From assembly GCA_001579985.1 (NCBI GenBank), contig LRSR01007958.1:1-22671 (forward strand): a stretch of DNA of 22,671 nucleotides, in the 5' to 3' direction. Below the pieces are notes generated by a model that ran no database searches, had not been told where the DNA came from, and saw only the letters and a program-made list of their open reading frames with translations. The DNA is from Hypsibius dujardini (Eukaryota > Tardigrada > Eutardigrada > Parachela > Hypsibiidae). Position 1 is the stretch's first letter. Every line of letters starts with the position of its first letter. Below, piece by piece: positions 10,801-18,573 of this stretch. The translations under genes and the position numbers were made by a program.

Positions 10801-12401
10801 AGACAGGTTACAAGGCACGATTTTCCAATACTTTGACCGGGGGCAGGCATGCAAGCTTATAGCCAGGAGTGTATAATAAACTTTAAGAACACGACAGACA
10901 GCCAGACAGGCAAACAGACAAGTAGACGAGAACTGAGAATTTTTACACGGTGGTCAACAGGCGACCAGATTGGATCTTAAACTGATTTTTTTACAGTTAT
11001 GACACCTGCAACTATGTGAGAGATCCATTCGCTAGTGCGAAACAAGTGATCAGCAGCCTTCTTTCCTATCTCCAACCGTTGGTGAGACCGGAAGACGGAG
11101 CTGTCGAACCGTCAACACCATCTGCTGATCTGGCTTCGGATGCTTCATTTGCCTTCTTCACGCCGCCTTCATCGGCATCGGTGCGGGATGATGCCACTCC
11201 CGGGTACTTCCTTCCCAAAAAGCATTCTGATGTCACCATGCCCACCCGAGCGGGACTCAGTCGGCTGAAGAAAGATAAGCGGAAGGTACTAGTTCAGAAC
11301 TGAGCCCAGTCTTTTAAACTGACTCCTAAATATAACGCGATTTAAATTTTCAGACTAAGCCGATTGCTCATAGCGCAGCCGTCGTCGCTCAGTTCTCCAG
11401 CTTAGACCTTTTCCCTCCCGCCAATACCTCGGAAGTGCCTGCTGCCATTGAAGCGTTGAAGACCAAAAAGGTGAGCCAGCTAATTCTATCGCTGTGTGTT
11501 CGAATGTGCGATACATCTACTTGACTACTGAAATAATAACTTGGTTCTCGGTCATGAACCGATGCCTTCGCGTCTCTATTCCTGAAAGCCGATTTCGCTG
11601 TCGTACATGTACATGACAACGCTCTGGCGTTTTCCGTATAGTAATTTTTGGTTCTTCTTCCAGTTTGACCTGGATAAGCAAACTGTCGCGAAGTTGTCCG
11701 CTATGACGACGCCCAAGACGTCACCCACTGACGAGACACTCCCGCAGTTGCCGGAATCCAGTGCCTCCGCGGAGGTGACCGAGAACGCGCCCGAAGCCGT
11801 GCCCGAAGCCGTGCCTGAAGCCGTGCCTGAGATAACTGTTACAAGTCATGCATTGGGTGTTGATGAGCCGGACAGTGGACTGCCAGAGTCGGATGCAACT
11901 GACCCTAATACCGAATCTATTGTCTCCCTCCCGGCGCTCGATCGATCCACTGTGTTGGTGGAAGATCGTGCGAGCGTCTCCGATGGTGACAACAAATTGG
12001 AGCCGGAAAAAATCACTCTGGAGGTTGTCTGTGCGGCTCCACCTGCGGACATCGCACCGATGCTGCTGCACTCTATGACGACTGATTCCATCTCCGAGGA
12101 AGATTTGTCTGCTACACCCTCCATCACCGAAAGTACTGCGGAGAACAGCGCCGACGATGAAGACGAGTCCCCTCCACCACCACCAGCACCCATCCCCATT
12201 CCGACGTCATCCATGGCGGTGATGAAGCAGCCGCTGAGGACTCTAAATAGCGACACTCATATAAACGTCCAAGTGACCAACTCCGGTCACGGCAACCCTC
12301 AACTGCCTTTCAACTCTATAGGTTTCCCGGAAACCCCACCGATAGACGATGCTTACACCAAACCGCCCGTGTTTTCGTCCACCGAAGAGATTACAGACTG
12401 A
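7819..12401 (+). CDS. BFR1-family coiled-coil protein with a long acidic proline-rich tail
   Basis: Yeast Bfr1 is a polysome- and mRNP-associated coiled-coil protein. Exons: 7819-7948, 8044-8135, 9096-9242, 10101-10273, 10342-10414, 10488-10738, 10997-11285, 11354-11470, 11664-12401; phases agree, 669 aa. Residues about 45-285 are almost entirely charged coiled coil. The family signature is YRSESQIDETINRLEYQ followed by FSLPEEQKIIKEIDKLRR (about 136-171), then YNKLVSERKALE and a WEIQDLIQRR region. A conserved-looking segment DPFASAKQVISSLLSYLQPL follows. The tail (about 420-669) is low complexity, with three EAVP repeats and PPPPPAPIPIP. The third intron (9243-10100) has a GC donor (AAG, then GCAAGT); no GT donor there keeps the frame. 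Two tandem ATGs (7819, 7822) compete; the second has A at -3 and G at +4. Family assignment is likely, function unproven. Confidence 0.8.
8463..8648. repeat. 31-bp minisatellite, six copies, in BFR1-like intron 2
   Basis: The unit is GCGCAGAGAGCATCTGATTG followed by CTTGATTGATT; six copies with a few substitutions, inside the 960-nt intron 8136-9095. Open frames on the minus strand (reading LCAINQAIRCSLRNQS) are repeat artefacts. Confidence 0.95.
10861..10925. repeat. Short CAGACAGG-type simple repeat in BFR1-like intron 6
   Basis: A degenerate run of GACAGACAGCCAGACAGGCAAACAG lies in intron 10739-10996. It has the same composition as the larger runs at 1736-1950 and 13389-13640. Confidence 0.7.
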
Positions 12402-12961
12402 ACTGATGTCTGATACGTGATTCAATTCGCAGCGTTCGCCTGTCCGTCCTATCATCCAACTGACCATCCCAAGAAGAGCACACATATACTTCAAGAATTA
12501 AACCTCTCCATCACTTCGGATGCGGCGTACAGGCAAGCGGTGCTGACCTGTTCTTTCTAGTTTTAAGATTTTCTTGCGTTGATAGACAGCATTCCGGCCG
12601 TCAATTCATCGTGTCTGTCAGGCTCTTCCACTTTGGTGGGATGAGCCCACAAGACAGTGATTACGCGGTTGTGAATGCAAGACGGACATCTAATTTGATA
12701 TTTTATTATAACGGAATTGTTTGTAGTTTCATCCTCTCCTTCCTTCCTGCCCCCCCCCCGCCGTCGATTCTGGGTTTCTGGCGTTTCTTCGAGATGCTAA
12801 CTGTAAATTCGTGTATTGTAGAGTTCATTTTTCTCTTACTAATGCTTGTGGGTGCCTTGTTGGCTTGGGTTTCTTCTGCTTTCCTTAAGGCTTGAATGTT
12901 TCTACTGCTTTGTCTGCTGCGACCGTGACGACACCGGATTTCCCAGGTGCTTGTCGAAAAG

Positions 12962-12967
12962 AATAAA
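12962..12967 (+). terminator. Poly(A) signal AATAAA, probably for the BFR1-like gene
   Basis: A canonical AATAAA lies 561 nt after the stop codon of the plus-strand gene. An earlier AATTAAA-like variant near 12496 could give a shorter 3' UTR. No supported exon lies in 12402-12961. Confidence 0.5.
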
Positions 12968-12974
12968 GAAATTA

Positions 12975-12980
12975 TTTATT
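12975..12980 (-). terminator. Poly(A) signal AATAAA on the minus strand, probably for the PLAAT-like gene
   Basis: The plus strand reads TTTATT here, so the minus strand has AATAAA, 204 nt past the PLAAT-like stop codon. It faces the plus-strand signal at 12962-12967 with 7 nt between them, so the two transcripts would overlap at their 3' ends. Confidence 0.55.
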
Positions 12981-13183
12981 TCTGCCGTTTCGGCAGGGCA
13001 AAAGTGAAATCGTAGGAAGTCAAGCAAAAACTAGCTGTCTGTTATCGACTAGAAGTATTTTACAGCATTCCTGATGCTGATAAAACTCAAATGACTCAGG
13101 AACATTGGAGATAAAAGGTTAAACGATAAAACCTACAACGCAAAATGCGAAGGAATGGAACATTGAATGTAGACTGGAGGAGC

Positions 13184-13455
13184 TCATCGTCGTTCTTGCA
13201 TAAAGGCTTGTAACATAGCCATCAATTGCGGAAGATCCTTCTGGCCGGCGAGTTGTGTGAGATCACCGTATTTCTTCTGTCCGGTCTCGACCTTCAAATC
13301 ACAACCAGGACAAGTCCTTTAGAATACTTAAAAAGTTTTTCGACAGACAAACAGACCAATAAAATAGATCGGCAGCGAGAGAACCGAACAGGCAGACAAC
13401 ACACATGTACACAGGCAGGCAGACCAACAGAGAGACTTACAGATAGATGGATATG

Positions 13456-13496
<41 letters not shown>

Positions 13497-14765
13497 AGGC
13501 AGTCCGTGAAACAGATAAACCAGGCAAACAGACAGACAGACAGACAGACATACAGACAGACAGGTACACGGACAGGAAGTGTGCAGGACAGATGGAACAG
13601 CCAAGGCCGACAAACAGACAAGCAGGCCCGGCAGACACGACATATGATTGTACCTGCTCGCTCCAAGGCGTGCCGTACCGCCACTCCGTGACTAAAAAAA
13701 CAAGGATAAAGAATGACTGCAAAGTTCCAAAAGAAAAAAACCAATCCGTAAACGGAAAGTACCATAATGTTCGCAGTTGCGATGAAACAAGGAATAGGGA
13801 ACGTCTTGTCCCACCAGAGCTGTAGCCTTTTGCACCATCTCATCTGCATGAAGGGCTTGTATTCCGCGGGCCATCGCCTCGCCCTCCTGATTATTGATTC
13901 GGCATTTGGAGGATCCTGCCACAAATGCCAGATCCTCTAGACGAACGGTTCCAGTTCCGGTGAGGCTGACGTCACTCGTAGGTTGAGCGCCGCGCACATT
14001 GACCACTTGATTGTTCCCGACGAACAATGCCCAGTGGCTGACAAAAAGTAAGGAACAAAAAAGAATATAGAGACCTGAAACAAAGTCGACTAGCTGCACA
14101 GAGTACGGACTGCCATGGCGTATACTTCTCCCATCAATCAATCAATCAATAGGGCAATGACTCGTTTGATAATGCACAATTAGTAGGAAGGCGATAATTC
14201 TGTAGAGTAATTATAATATTTCTGAACATCATTATAGGTAAGCTTAATCTAGCAAAAGGATGGGATATTACAGCAAGGGTGCGAAAAAGTTGTACATTAG
14301 TGAATAAGGGAAGAGATTCACAGACAACGATCTTGAGATCCGTAACGGTAACGAATCGTGCAATCAATCAATCAAGCAGCGTAACGGTTACGAATCGTAC
14401 AATCAAGCAATGGTACAATCAATCAATCAAGCAGCGTAACGGTAACGAATCGTACAATCAAGCAATGGTACAATCAATCAATCAAGCAGCGTAACGGTAA
14501 CGAATCGTACAATCAAGCGATGGTACAACCAATCAATCAAGATGGCATCGCTTGAGCCTGCAAAACTGCCACAACAGAGGAGTCAAGGAGCCCAATCAAT
14601 CAATTCTCACCTGTACATGTCGCGTTGAAATTCTATTAAGTCACCCGGGAAAGGCTTCAGATCTCCAACATCCACGTAAGCAGTAACCAAGTGGGAGGAA
14701 TGTCGCGCCTCGCCATCTATCACTACGGGACTCGCATCCGAGGTCGCTCCAGGCGGAACGCTCAT
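13184..14765 (-). CDS. PLAAT/LRAT-domain acyltransferase-like protein
   Basis: Members of this NlpC/P60-related family (PLAAT/HRASLS, LRAT) act as phospholipase A or acyltransferase enzymes through a Cys-His-His centre. Exons on the minus strand: 14765-14611, 14037-13763, 13691-13654, 13291-13184; phases agree, 191 aa. The fold marks are VGDLKPFPGDLIEFQRDMYS, then HWALFVGNNQVVN, then FHRNCEHYVTEWRYGTPWS. His53 and Cys140 fit the catalytic His and nucleophile. The second His, 12 residues after the first in PLAAT proteins, is Asn65 here. The C-terminus (KYGDLTQLAGQKDLPQLMAM) is amphipathic and lacks the hydrophobic anchor of human PLAATs. An acceptor (TTTTCAG) lies 14 nt before the ATG, implying a 5' non-coding exon. 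The last exon's acceptor is weak and joins by phase only, so the C-terminus is the least certain part. Confidence 0.85.
13389..13640. repeat. CAGG/CAGA microsatellite in PLAAT-like intron 3
   Basis: Includes an uninterrupted (GGCA)n block at about 13454-13500 and (GACA)n blocks near 13530-13562, inside intron 13292-13653. The long open frames on both strands across it are low-complexity artefacts. Confidence 0.93.
14342..14545. repeat. 55-bp minisatellite in PLAAT-like intron 1
   Basis: Three full units and a partial one start near 14342, 14381, 14436 and 14491. Each holds GTAACGGTAACGAATCGTAC, then AATCAAGCAATGGTACAATC and AATCAATCAAGCAGC. The array lies within intron 14038-14610. Confidence 0.93.
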
Positions 14766-15089
14766 TTCTCCCGATAAACTGAAAATGAAAAAGTGACAAG
14801 TGAAAAATGCTACAGAAAATAAGGGGAAAATAAGGGAACAGATTGACAGACAGCGGCGGAGTTGTTATCACGGTAACGGTAGTAACAATAATAATGTGAT
14901 AAAAGCTATCATAACTTTGAATTGCTTTAGCGATAATTTTTAGTTATTGGATAATTATTGTTAAGCGAGATCACATGTAAATCGTGAGGGTCAATGTACA
15001 GTAATGCTTTTTGCTGCAGTGTTTTCATAATGCCAACTTGTTGTGGTGCGTGTTTCGGCCAGCCTCTGTACTCAGTGTTTCAGTACGAG

Positions 15090-15225
15090 TACCGTACTGT
15101 CTCGATCATTTGGTGCTACATTTTAGATCCACCGTACATTATCACTGCAGCGAAGCACAGTGTGTGCAGTCATAATGTACGGATGGGTCTAGAACGCAGC
15201 ACCACATGATCGAGACGGTACAGTA
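15090..15225. mobile_element. Foldback MITE-like element, family C
   Basis: The two arms of about 60 nt are imperfect inverted copies. The left arm contains GTCTCGATCATTTGGTGCTA and CCGTACATTAT; the right arm on the opposite strand contains GTCTCGATCATGTGGTGCTG and CCGTACATTAT. The outer ends are GTAC-rich. There is no coding capacity. Mobility is inferred from structure only, as there is a single copy here. Confidence 0.65.
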
Positions 15226-15261
15226 GTAAAAATCAATCACCGTTCAAGGGAAACACACTTA

Positions 15262-15389
15262 CTACGCACGTGGCAAAAACATTTCACTAGCCAAGTAAAG
15301 CCATTTAACTTGGAATGTTGATAAAGCTATACATTGCCCGAGTTATCTTATCTTAACTCGTTAGTCCAAAGTTTTGGCCACGTGTGTAG
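15262..15389. mobile_element. Foldback MITE, family B copy 1, CTACNCACGTGGC ends, TA flanks
   Basis: Left terminus CTACGCACGTGGCAAAAAC; right terminus on the opposite strand CTACACACGTGGCCAAAAC. TA lies on both sides (15260-15261 and 15390-15391). The inner arms share TTAACTTGG/TTAACTCG-like words. There is no open frame of note. A second copy lies at 17805-17931. Confidence 0.78.
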
Positions 15390-15642
15390 TACACGATGTG
15401 GTACGCCGCTGGGCCCAACCCAGTGCGCCGAGACTCGAGAGAGCCAATGTCCACTTAATCTGCTATACCGGCTATCGCAATCCACCCCAACGTTCTGCAA
15501 TCATCCATTGTCTGTTTTCCACTCCCTACCATTACAGCGCATAATTGTTCCTCAACTCGCCTAGCATAGAGCATAATTGGAAAATAATCGGCATGCAACT
15601 GCTGTAGACGTTGACGTACGTGTACGTGTACAGTCACTATCA

Positions 15643-16146
15643 CAAGATTGAGTACCAGGCAAACGCTATGGGTTGAATCGGTACATGGGTTGAATCGGTG
15701 GGGTGGCAGAGGGCGCCACAAGTATAAATTGAATGAGTGTTGTTTACAAACTACACTTGTGGCGCCCTCTGCCACCCCACCGATTCAACCCATGTATCGA
15801 TTCAACCCATAGCGTTTGCTTGGTACACTAGAGGGTCCCGGGAATGGGCAAAAGGGGCGGAGCAAGGGGTGGTTTTCAAACAATCGAACAATCAACCACT
15901 TGACCACCCCCTGCTCCGCCCCTTTTGCCCATACGCCGGACCCTCCAGTGTACTCAACCACTTGACCACCCCTGCTCCGCCCCTTTTGCCCATACCCCGG
16001 ACCCTCCAGTGTACTCAACCACCTGACCACCCCTGCTCCGCCCCTTTTGCCCATACGCCGGACCCTCCAGTGTAATCCACCACTTGACCACCCCTGCTCC
16101 GCCCCTTTTGCCCATAGCCCGGACCCTCCAGTGTACTCAATCTTGT
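15643..16146. mobile_element. Composite inverted-repeat element with internal foldback and a 60-bp array
   Basis: The outer ends are inverted copies: CAAGATTGAGTAC at 15643-15655 and GTACTCAATCTTG at 16134-16146. Inside is a near-perfect foldback (15656-15726 against 15753-15829) whose arms carry AACGCTATGGGTTGAATCGG and GGGGTGGCAGAGGGCGCCAC. Next comes an inverted single unit (about 15829-15875: GGGCAAAAGGGGCGGAGCA), then four direct units of 60-62 bp (15894-16140) reading CCACTTGACCACCCCTGCTC, CGCCCCTTTTGCCCATA, CGGACCCTCCAGTGTACTC. The same unit with its flank recurs in reverse at 22611-22671, so this is a dispersed family (D). Confidence 0.8.
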
Positions 16147-16547
16147 CGTTGATTGTTAGTACATGAGGCGTCGTATCTCACGCTTCACGTTCGCTCATAC
16201 AATTTCTAGTACAATTACATGAGCAGAATGGAAATTAATTTTTGTAACTTGCATAAATTTGTGATTTGTGTCTGTGTACCGTACCGTACCAGTGACATTT
16301 GTACTTGGAATGGAAAACGAGTTTGGCGACCTAGAAAACGCACAGTGAAGTGTGATTAATAACTGCGCATTTCGAAAATGAAAGCTTCACCAGACGCGTC
16401 AGCATTTATGTCGCTTTCTACTTCTCCCTATGCCAGTAGACAATCGAAATCGACGGCCACAAAAGTAGCAGAACACATTTACTTCTCCTTTGCATATAAT
16501 CACACAACTGCGGACCCTTATCCTTGACCTCAATATTCTTCCAAGCT

Positions 16548-16555
16548 TTTATAAG
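16548..16555 (+). promoter_or_regulatory. TATA box of the DUF2807-like gene
   Basis: TTTATAAG lies about 100 nt upstream of the ATG at 16654. An initiator-like CAGTCAGTTT lies about 15-25 nt further down (16565-16574), giving a short leader. This supports independent eukaryotic transcription of the intronless gene. Weaker TATA-like words lie at about 16493-16500. Confidence 0.5.
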
Positions 16556-16653
16556 CCATCATCACAGTCAGTTTCCCCAAAGAAAACCACCCGTTCGCCC
16601 GGCAAATTCGCCTTCAAACACTTTCCCCAAATCGTCACTCTGAATTCCGGAGA

Positions 16654-17415
16654 ATGAATTCGCATTCCTTCTACCCTGGCATCTTTATTTGTGGACTGCT
16701 CGTGCTGGGAACCGTCGCTGGGCAAGCCAACGAGAGCCGCCCGATCGCCACCCGGTTCGATGCTGTAAACGTCGCCGGCCCTTTCTCCGTGACCATCAAC
16801 CTCGCGCCGGAAAAGACCGTGAAACTTCAGGGCAACGCGGACGTCATCAAAAACATCGAAACTGTCGTGGAGGAAGGCAGCCTTCAGATTCGTTTCCTCG
16901 ATCCCTCCGTCCTGTTTACTGGAATACTGCAGATTCAAGTGACCACACCGGAACTGAGAAACCTCGCAGCAGCTGGACCAGCCCAAGTCAATGTCCAGTC
17001 GCCTATCGAGGGTCGTTCAATCAGCGTGATTGTTGGCGGATCAGCTGGTCTCACTGCAGCCGCCTTCACGGGAGAGTCCTTGAGTGTGGTGGTTGGCCAG
17101 TCGGCCAGTTTTATCGCCAAAATCGCAATGAAGAATTTGAACGCGGTGGTGAGCGGGTCTGCGGCAGCCATCATCACCGGAACGGTCGACAACGCCAACG
17201 TCGTCGTCAGTGGAACGGGCTTCTTTCATGGCCGAAACTTGGAGGCGCAGTCGGTGAGCGTCGCAGCCTCGGGTACGGGGACGGCGGAGGTTTCGGGGAA
17301 CAAGGAAGTTAAAGCCACCGTGTCGGAATTTGGCAAAGTGCGCTACGGCGGAAGTGGAAAGCCTAGAGTTGCGAATGAGACGCTTGATGATGGTGTTTTT
17401 GAGAAAATGGAGTGA
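16654..17415 (+). CDS. Secreted DUF2807/GIN-domain (auto-transporter adhesin head-like) protein, single exon
   Basis: 253 aa, uninterrupted. A hydrophobic N-terminus (FICGLLVLGTVAG) followed by QANES looks like a cleavable signal peptide of about 23-25 residues. The mature part matches the DUF2807 pattern: FDAVNVAGPFSVTINLAPEK near the start, then VKLQGNADVIKNIETVVEEG, then VTTPELRNLAAAGPAQVNVQ. After that come short repeating beta-strand units (VIVGGSAGL, VVVGQSASF, AVVSGSAAA, VVVSGTGFF, VAASGTGTA) and a closing VRYGGSGKPRV. Such repeats fit a right-handed beta-helix-like stack. The family is mostly bacterial (many Bacteroidetes) and of uncertain function. Neighbouring genes carry 3 to 11 introns; this one has none, yet it has a TATA box and sits between eukaryotic genes. 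Horizontal acquisition is the simplest reading but is inferred. The ATG is the first in frame and precedes the signal peptide directly. Confidence 0.85.
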   Translation: MNSHSFYPGIFICGLLVLGTVAGQANESRPIATRFDAVNVAGPFSVTINLAPEKTVKLQGNADVIKNIETVVEEGSLQIRFLDPSVLFTGILQIQVTTPELRNLAAAGPAQVNVQSPIEGRSISVIVGGSAGLTAAAFTGESLSVVVGQSASFIAKIAMKNLNAVVSGSAAAIITGTVDNANVVVSGTGFFHGRNLEAQSVSVAASGTGTAEVSGNKEVKATVSEFGKVRYGGSGKPRVANETLDDGVFEKME

Positions 17416-17560
17416 CATTTTCCGGGTGCGTGAAGGCGACAAGACGTTGTGTGATTATTTCAGTGTGCTTTTGGCTCGTCGTTTCTCAGACTTTGATTGT
17501 TTTCTGACTATTCAATGTTCTATCACAGGCGAAGACCAGCTGGGAGTTCAACATGACACA

Positions 17561-17806
17561 CAGTATGAGACAAAGTTTGTATTTCGGCTCACCCTCCATC
17601 AGGTCGATAAATCGGCTCACTCATGCATTTCTCTTCCATGACAAGTGCTTGATTGTTTGATTTTTAAAAGTGTTTTAGTTTACTAGGATATAGTACAGCA
17701 AATCAAACAATCAAGCACCCGCCATGAAAGAGAAACTATGAGTGAACCGATTTATCGACCAAGTGGATGGTGAGCCGAGATACAGATTTCACCTCATGCC
17801 CATACT
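17561..17806. mobile_element. Foldback MITE, family A copy 2
   Basis: The left end is CAGTATGAGA; the right end on the opposite strand reads AGTATGGGC. The arms carry GGCTCACC, GGTCGATAAATCGG and GCTTGATTGTTTGAT as in the copy at 3147-3387, in inverted order relative to it. The outermost right base and the TA flanks are degraded, and the family B element starts at the right end. It lies 145 nt after the stop codon of the DUF2807-like gene, possibly in its 3' UTR. Confidence 0.82.
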
Positions 17807-17931
17807 ACACACGTGGCAAACCCTTGCGTTAATCGAGTTAAGCTATTACACTCGTTTGACGCATGGCTGTTGTACAGCCCCGAGTTGTAGTGCTTAATTC
17901 GGTTAGCGCACGGTTTTTGCCACGTGTGTAC
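17805..17931. mobile_element. Foldback MITE, family B copy 2, abutting family A
   Basis: The left end CTACACACGTGGCAAACCC and right end on the opposite strand GTACACACGTGGCAAAAACC define arms of about 50 nt that also share CGTTAATCGAGTTAAGC-like sequence. A TA precedes the left end at 17803-17804, inside the expected terminal CATACTG of the family A copy. This suggests insertion into that terminus. Confidence 0.72.
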
Positions 17932-17978
17932 GAGTACTCGGACTTTATGCCGTTAGTACGATCGCCAGATAGACTTTC

Positions 17979-18080
17979 CCTGTCACCCCGTCAGTTCCTC
18001 CGACTGGCGGTCTTCTCCCTATCCTTATCCTGTCACCCTGTCAGTTCCTCCGACTTGCGGTCCTCTCCCTATCCTTATCC
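17979..18080. repeat. 50-bp direct duplication
   Basis: Two adjacent copies of CCTGTCACCCYGTCAGTTCC, then TCCGACTKGCGGTCYTCTCC and CTATCCTTAT, start at 17979 and 18029. They lie in the region between the foldback elements and the ALDH8A1 start. Only single-base differences separate them, so the duplication is recent. Confidence 0.9.
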
Positions 18081-18573
18081 GATCCTCAATGTCTCGATCT
18101 GCGCAGCTTCCTCGCTCATGCATGCTCTCGATGCTTGCTTGGTCTTAAGACTCTTGTTGCCCTGCACAATTTCGTACTTCCCACTTGTCATTTTATTTTC
18201 TCCAAAACGTAGAATTATCAGACTCAGAAAAACGTGAAAAGTTTCTTTTAAAGACCATTCGCGGATAAGTCCCTCTGACTCTCTCAGATAAAATAGGAAA
18301 TAGGTTGACAGCAGGGTCGCACGCAACGCCACCTGCAGGCTATAGCTCCAACCATTTTGGCTGTCTGGTGAGTCAGATCGGACAAACGATTGGCGCAGTT
18401 TAGTTGCACAAAACATCAACAGAAAATTCCGTACTTGATTTTGCTCCCTCTCCTTGAACATCTCGTGGTGTTTAGAATCTCTCAGAAAAAGCTGTTCAGA
18501 TTTTTTACCGTAATCGGCAATTAGCTGTATTTTATAATTTATGTAATTCAGAAGCTTCTAACCTCATACAATA

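Larger units (their letters stand above)
14766..16540. other. Gene-free, repeat-dense stretch between PLAAT-like and DUF2807-like genes
   Basis: Besides the three foldback units listed separately (15090-15225, 15262-15389, 15643-16146), I see no supported exon. Bases 16156-16540 are unique-looking and AT-rich, with a short GTACCGTACCGTACC run at about 16277-16291; they are the probable upstream region of the DUF2807-like gene. Confidence 0.5.

Noticed and set aside
12641-12895. Hydrophobic ORF of about 84 codons after the BFR1-like stop
   Set aside because: It lies in the probable 3' UTR, contains a poly-C tract likely to slip, and matches no family I know; hydrophobicity follows from the T-rich sequence.
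13226-13924. Open frames of about 200 codons on both strands
   Set aside because: They cross the CAGG/CAGA repeat and overlap spliced PLAAT-like exons in other frames, with no family resemblance.
14342-14545. CRISPR-like spaced direct repeats
   Set aside because: The units are contiguous 55-bp tandem copies whose intervening parts also repeat, so there are no unique spacers; the setting is a eukaryotic intron.
16689-17312. 207-codon ORF overlapping the DUF2807-like gene in another frame
   Set aside because: It is a shadow: Arg/Ser/Gln-rich with no pattern, while the 16654 frame has a signal peptide and family repeats.
17863-18237. 124-codon plus-strand ORF
   Set aside because: It starts inside the family B hairpin and reads through the 50-bp duplication; no family resemblance.
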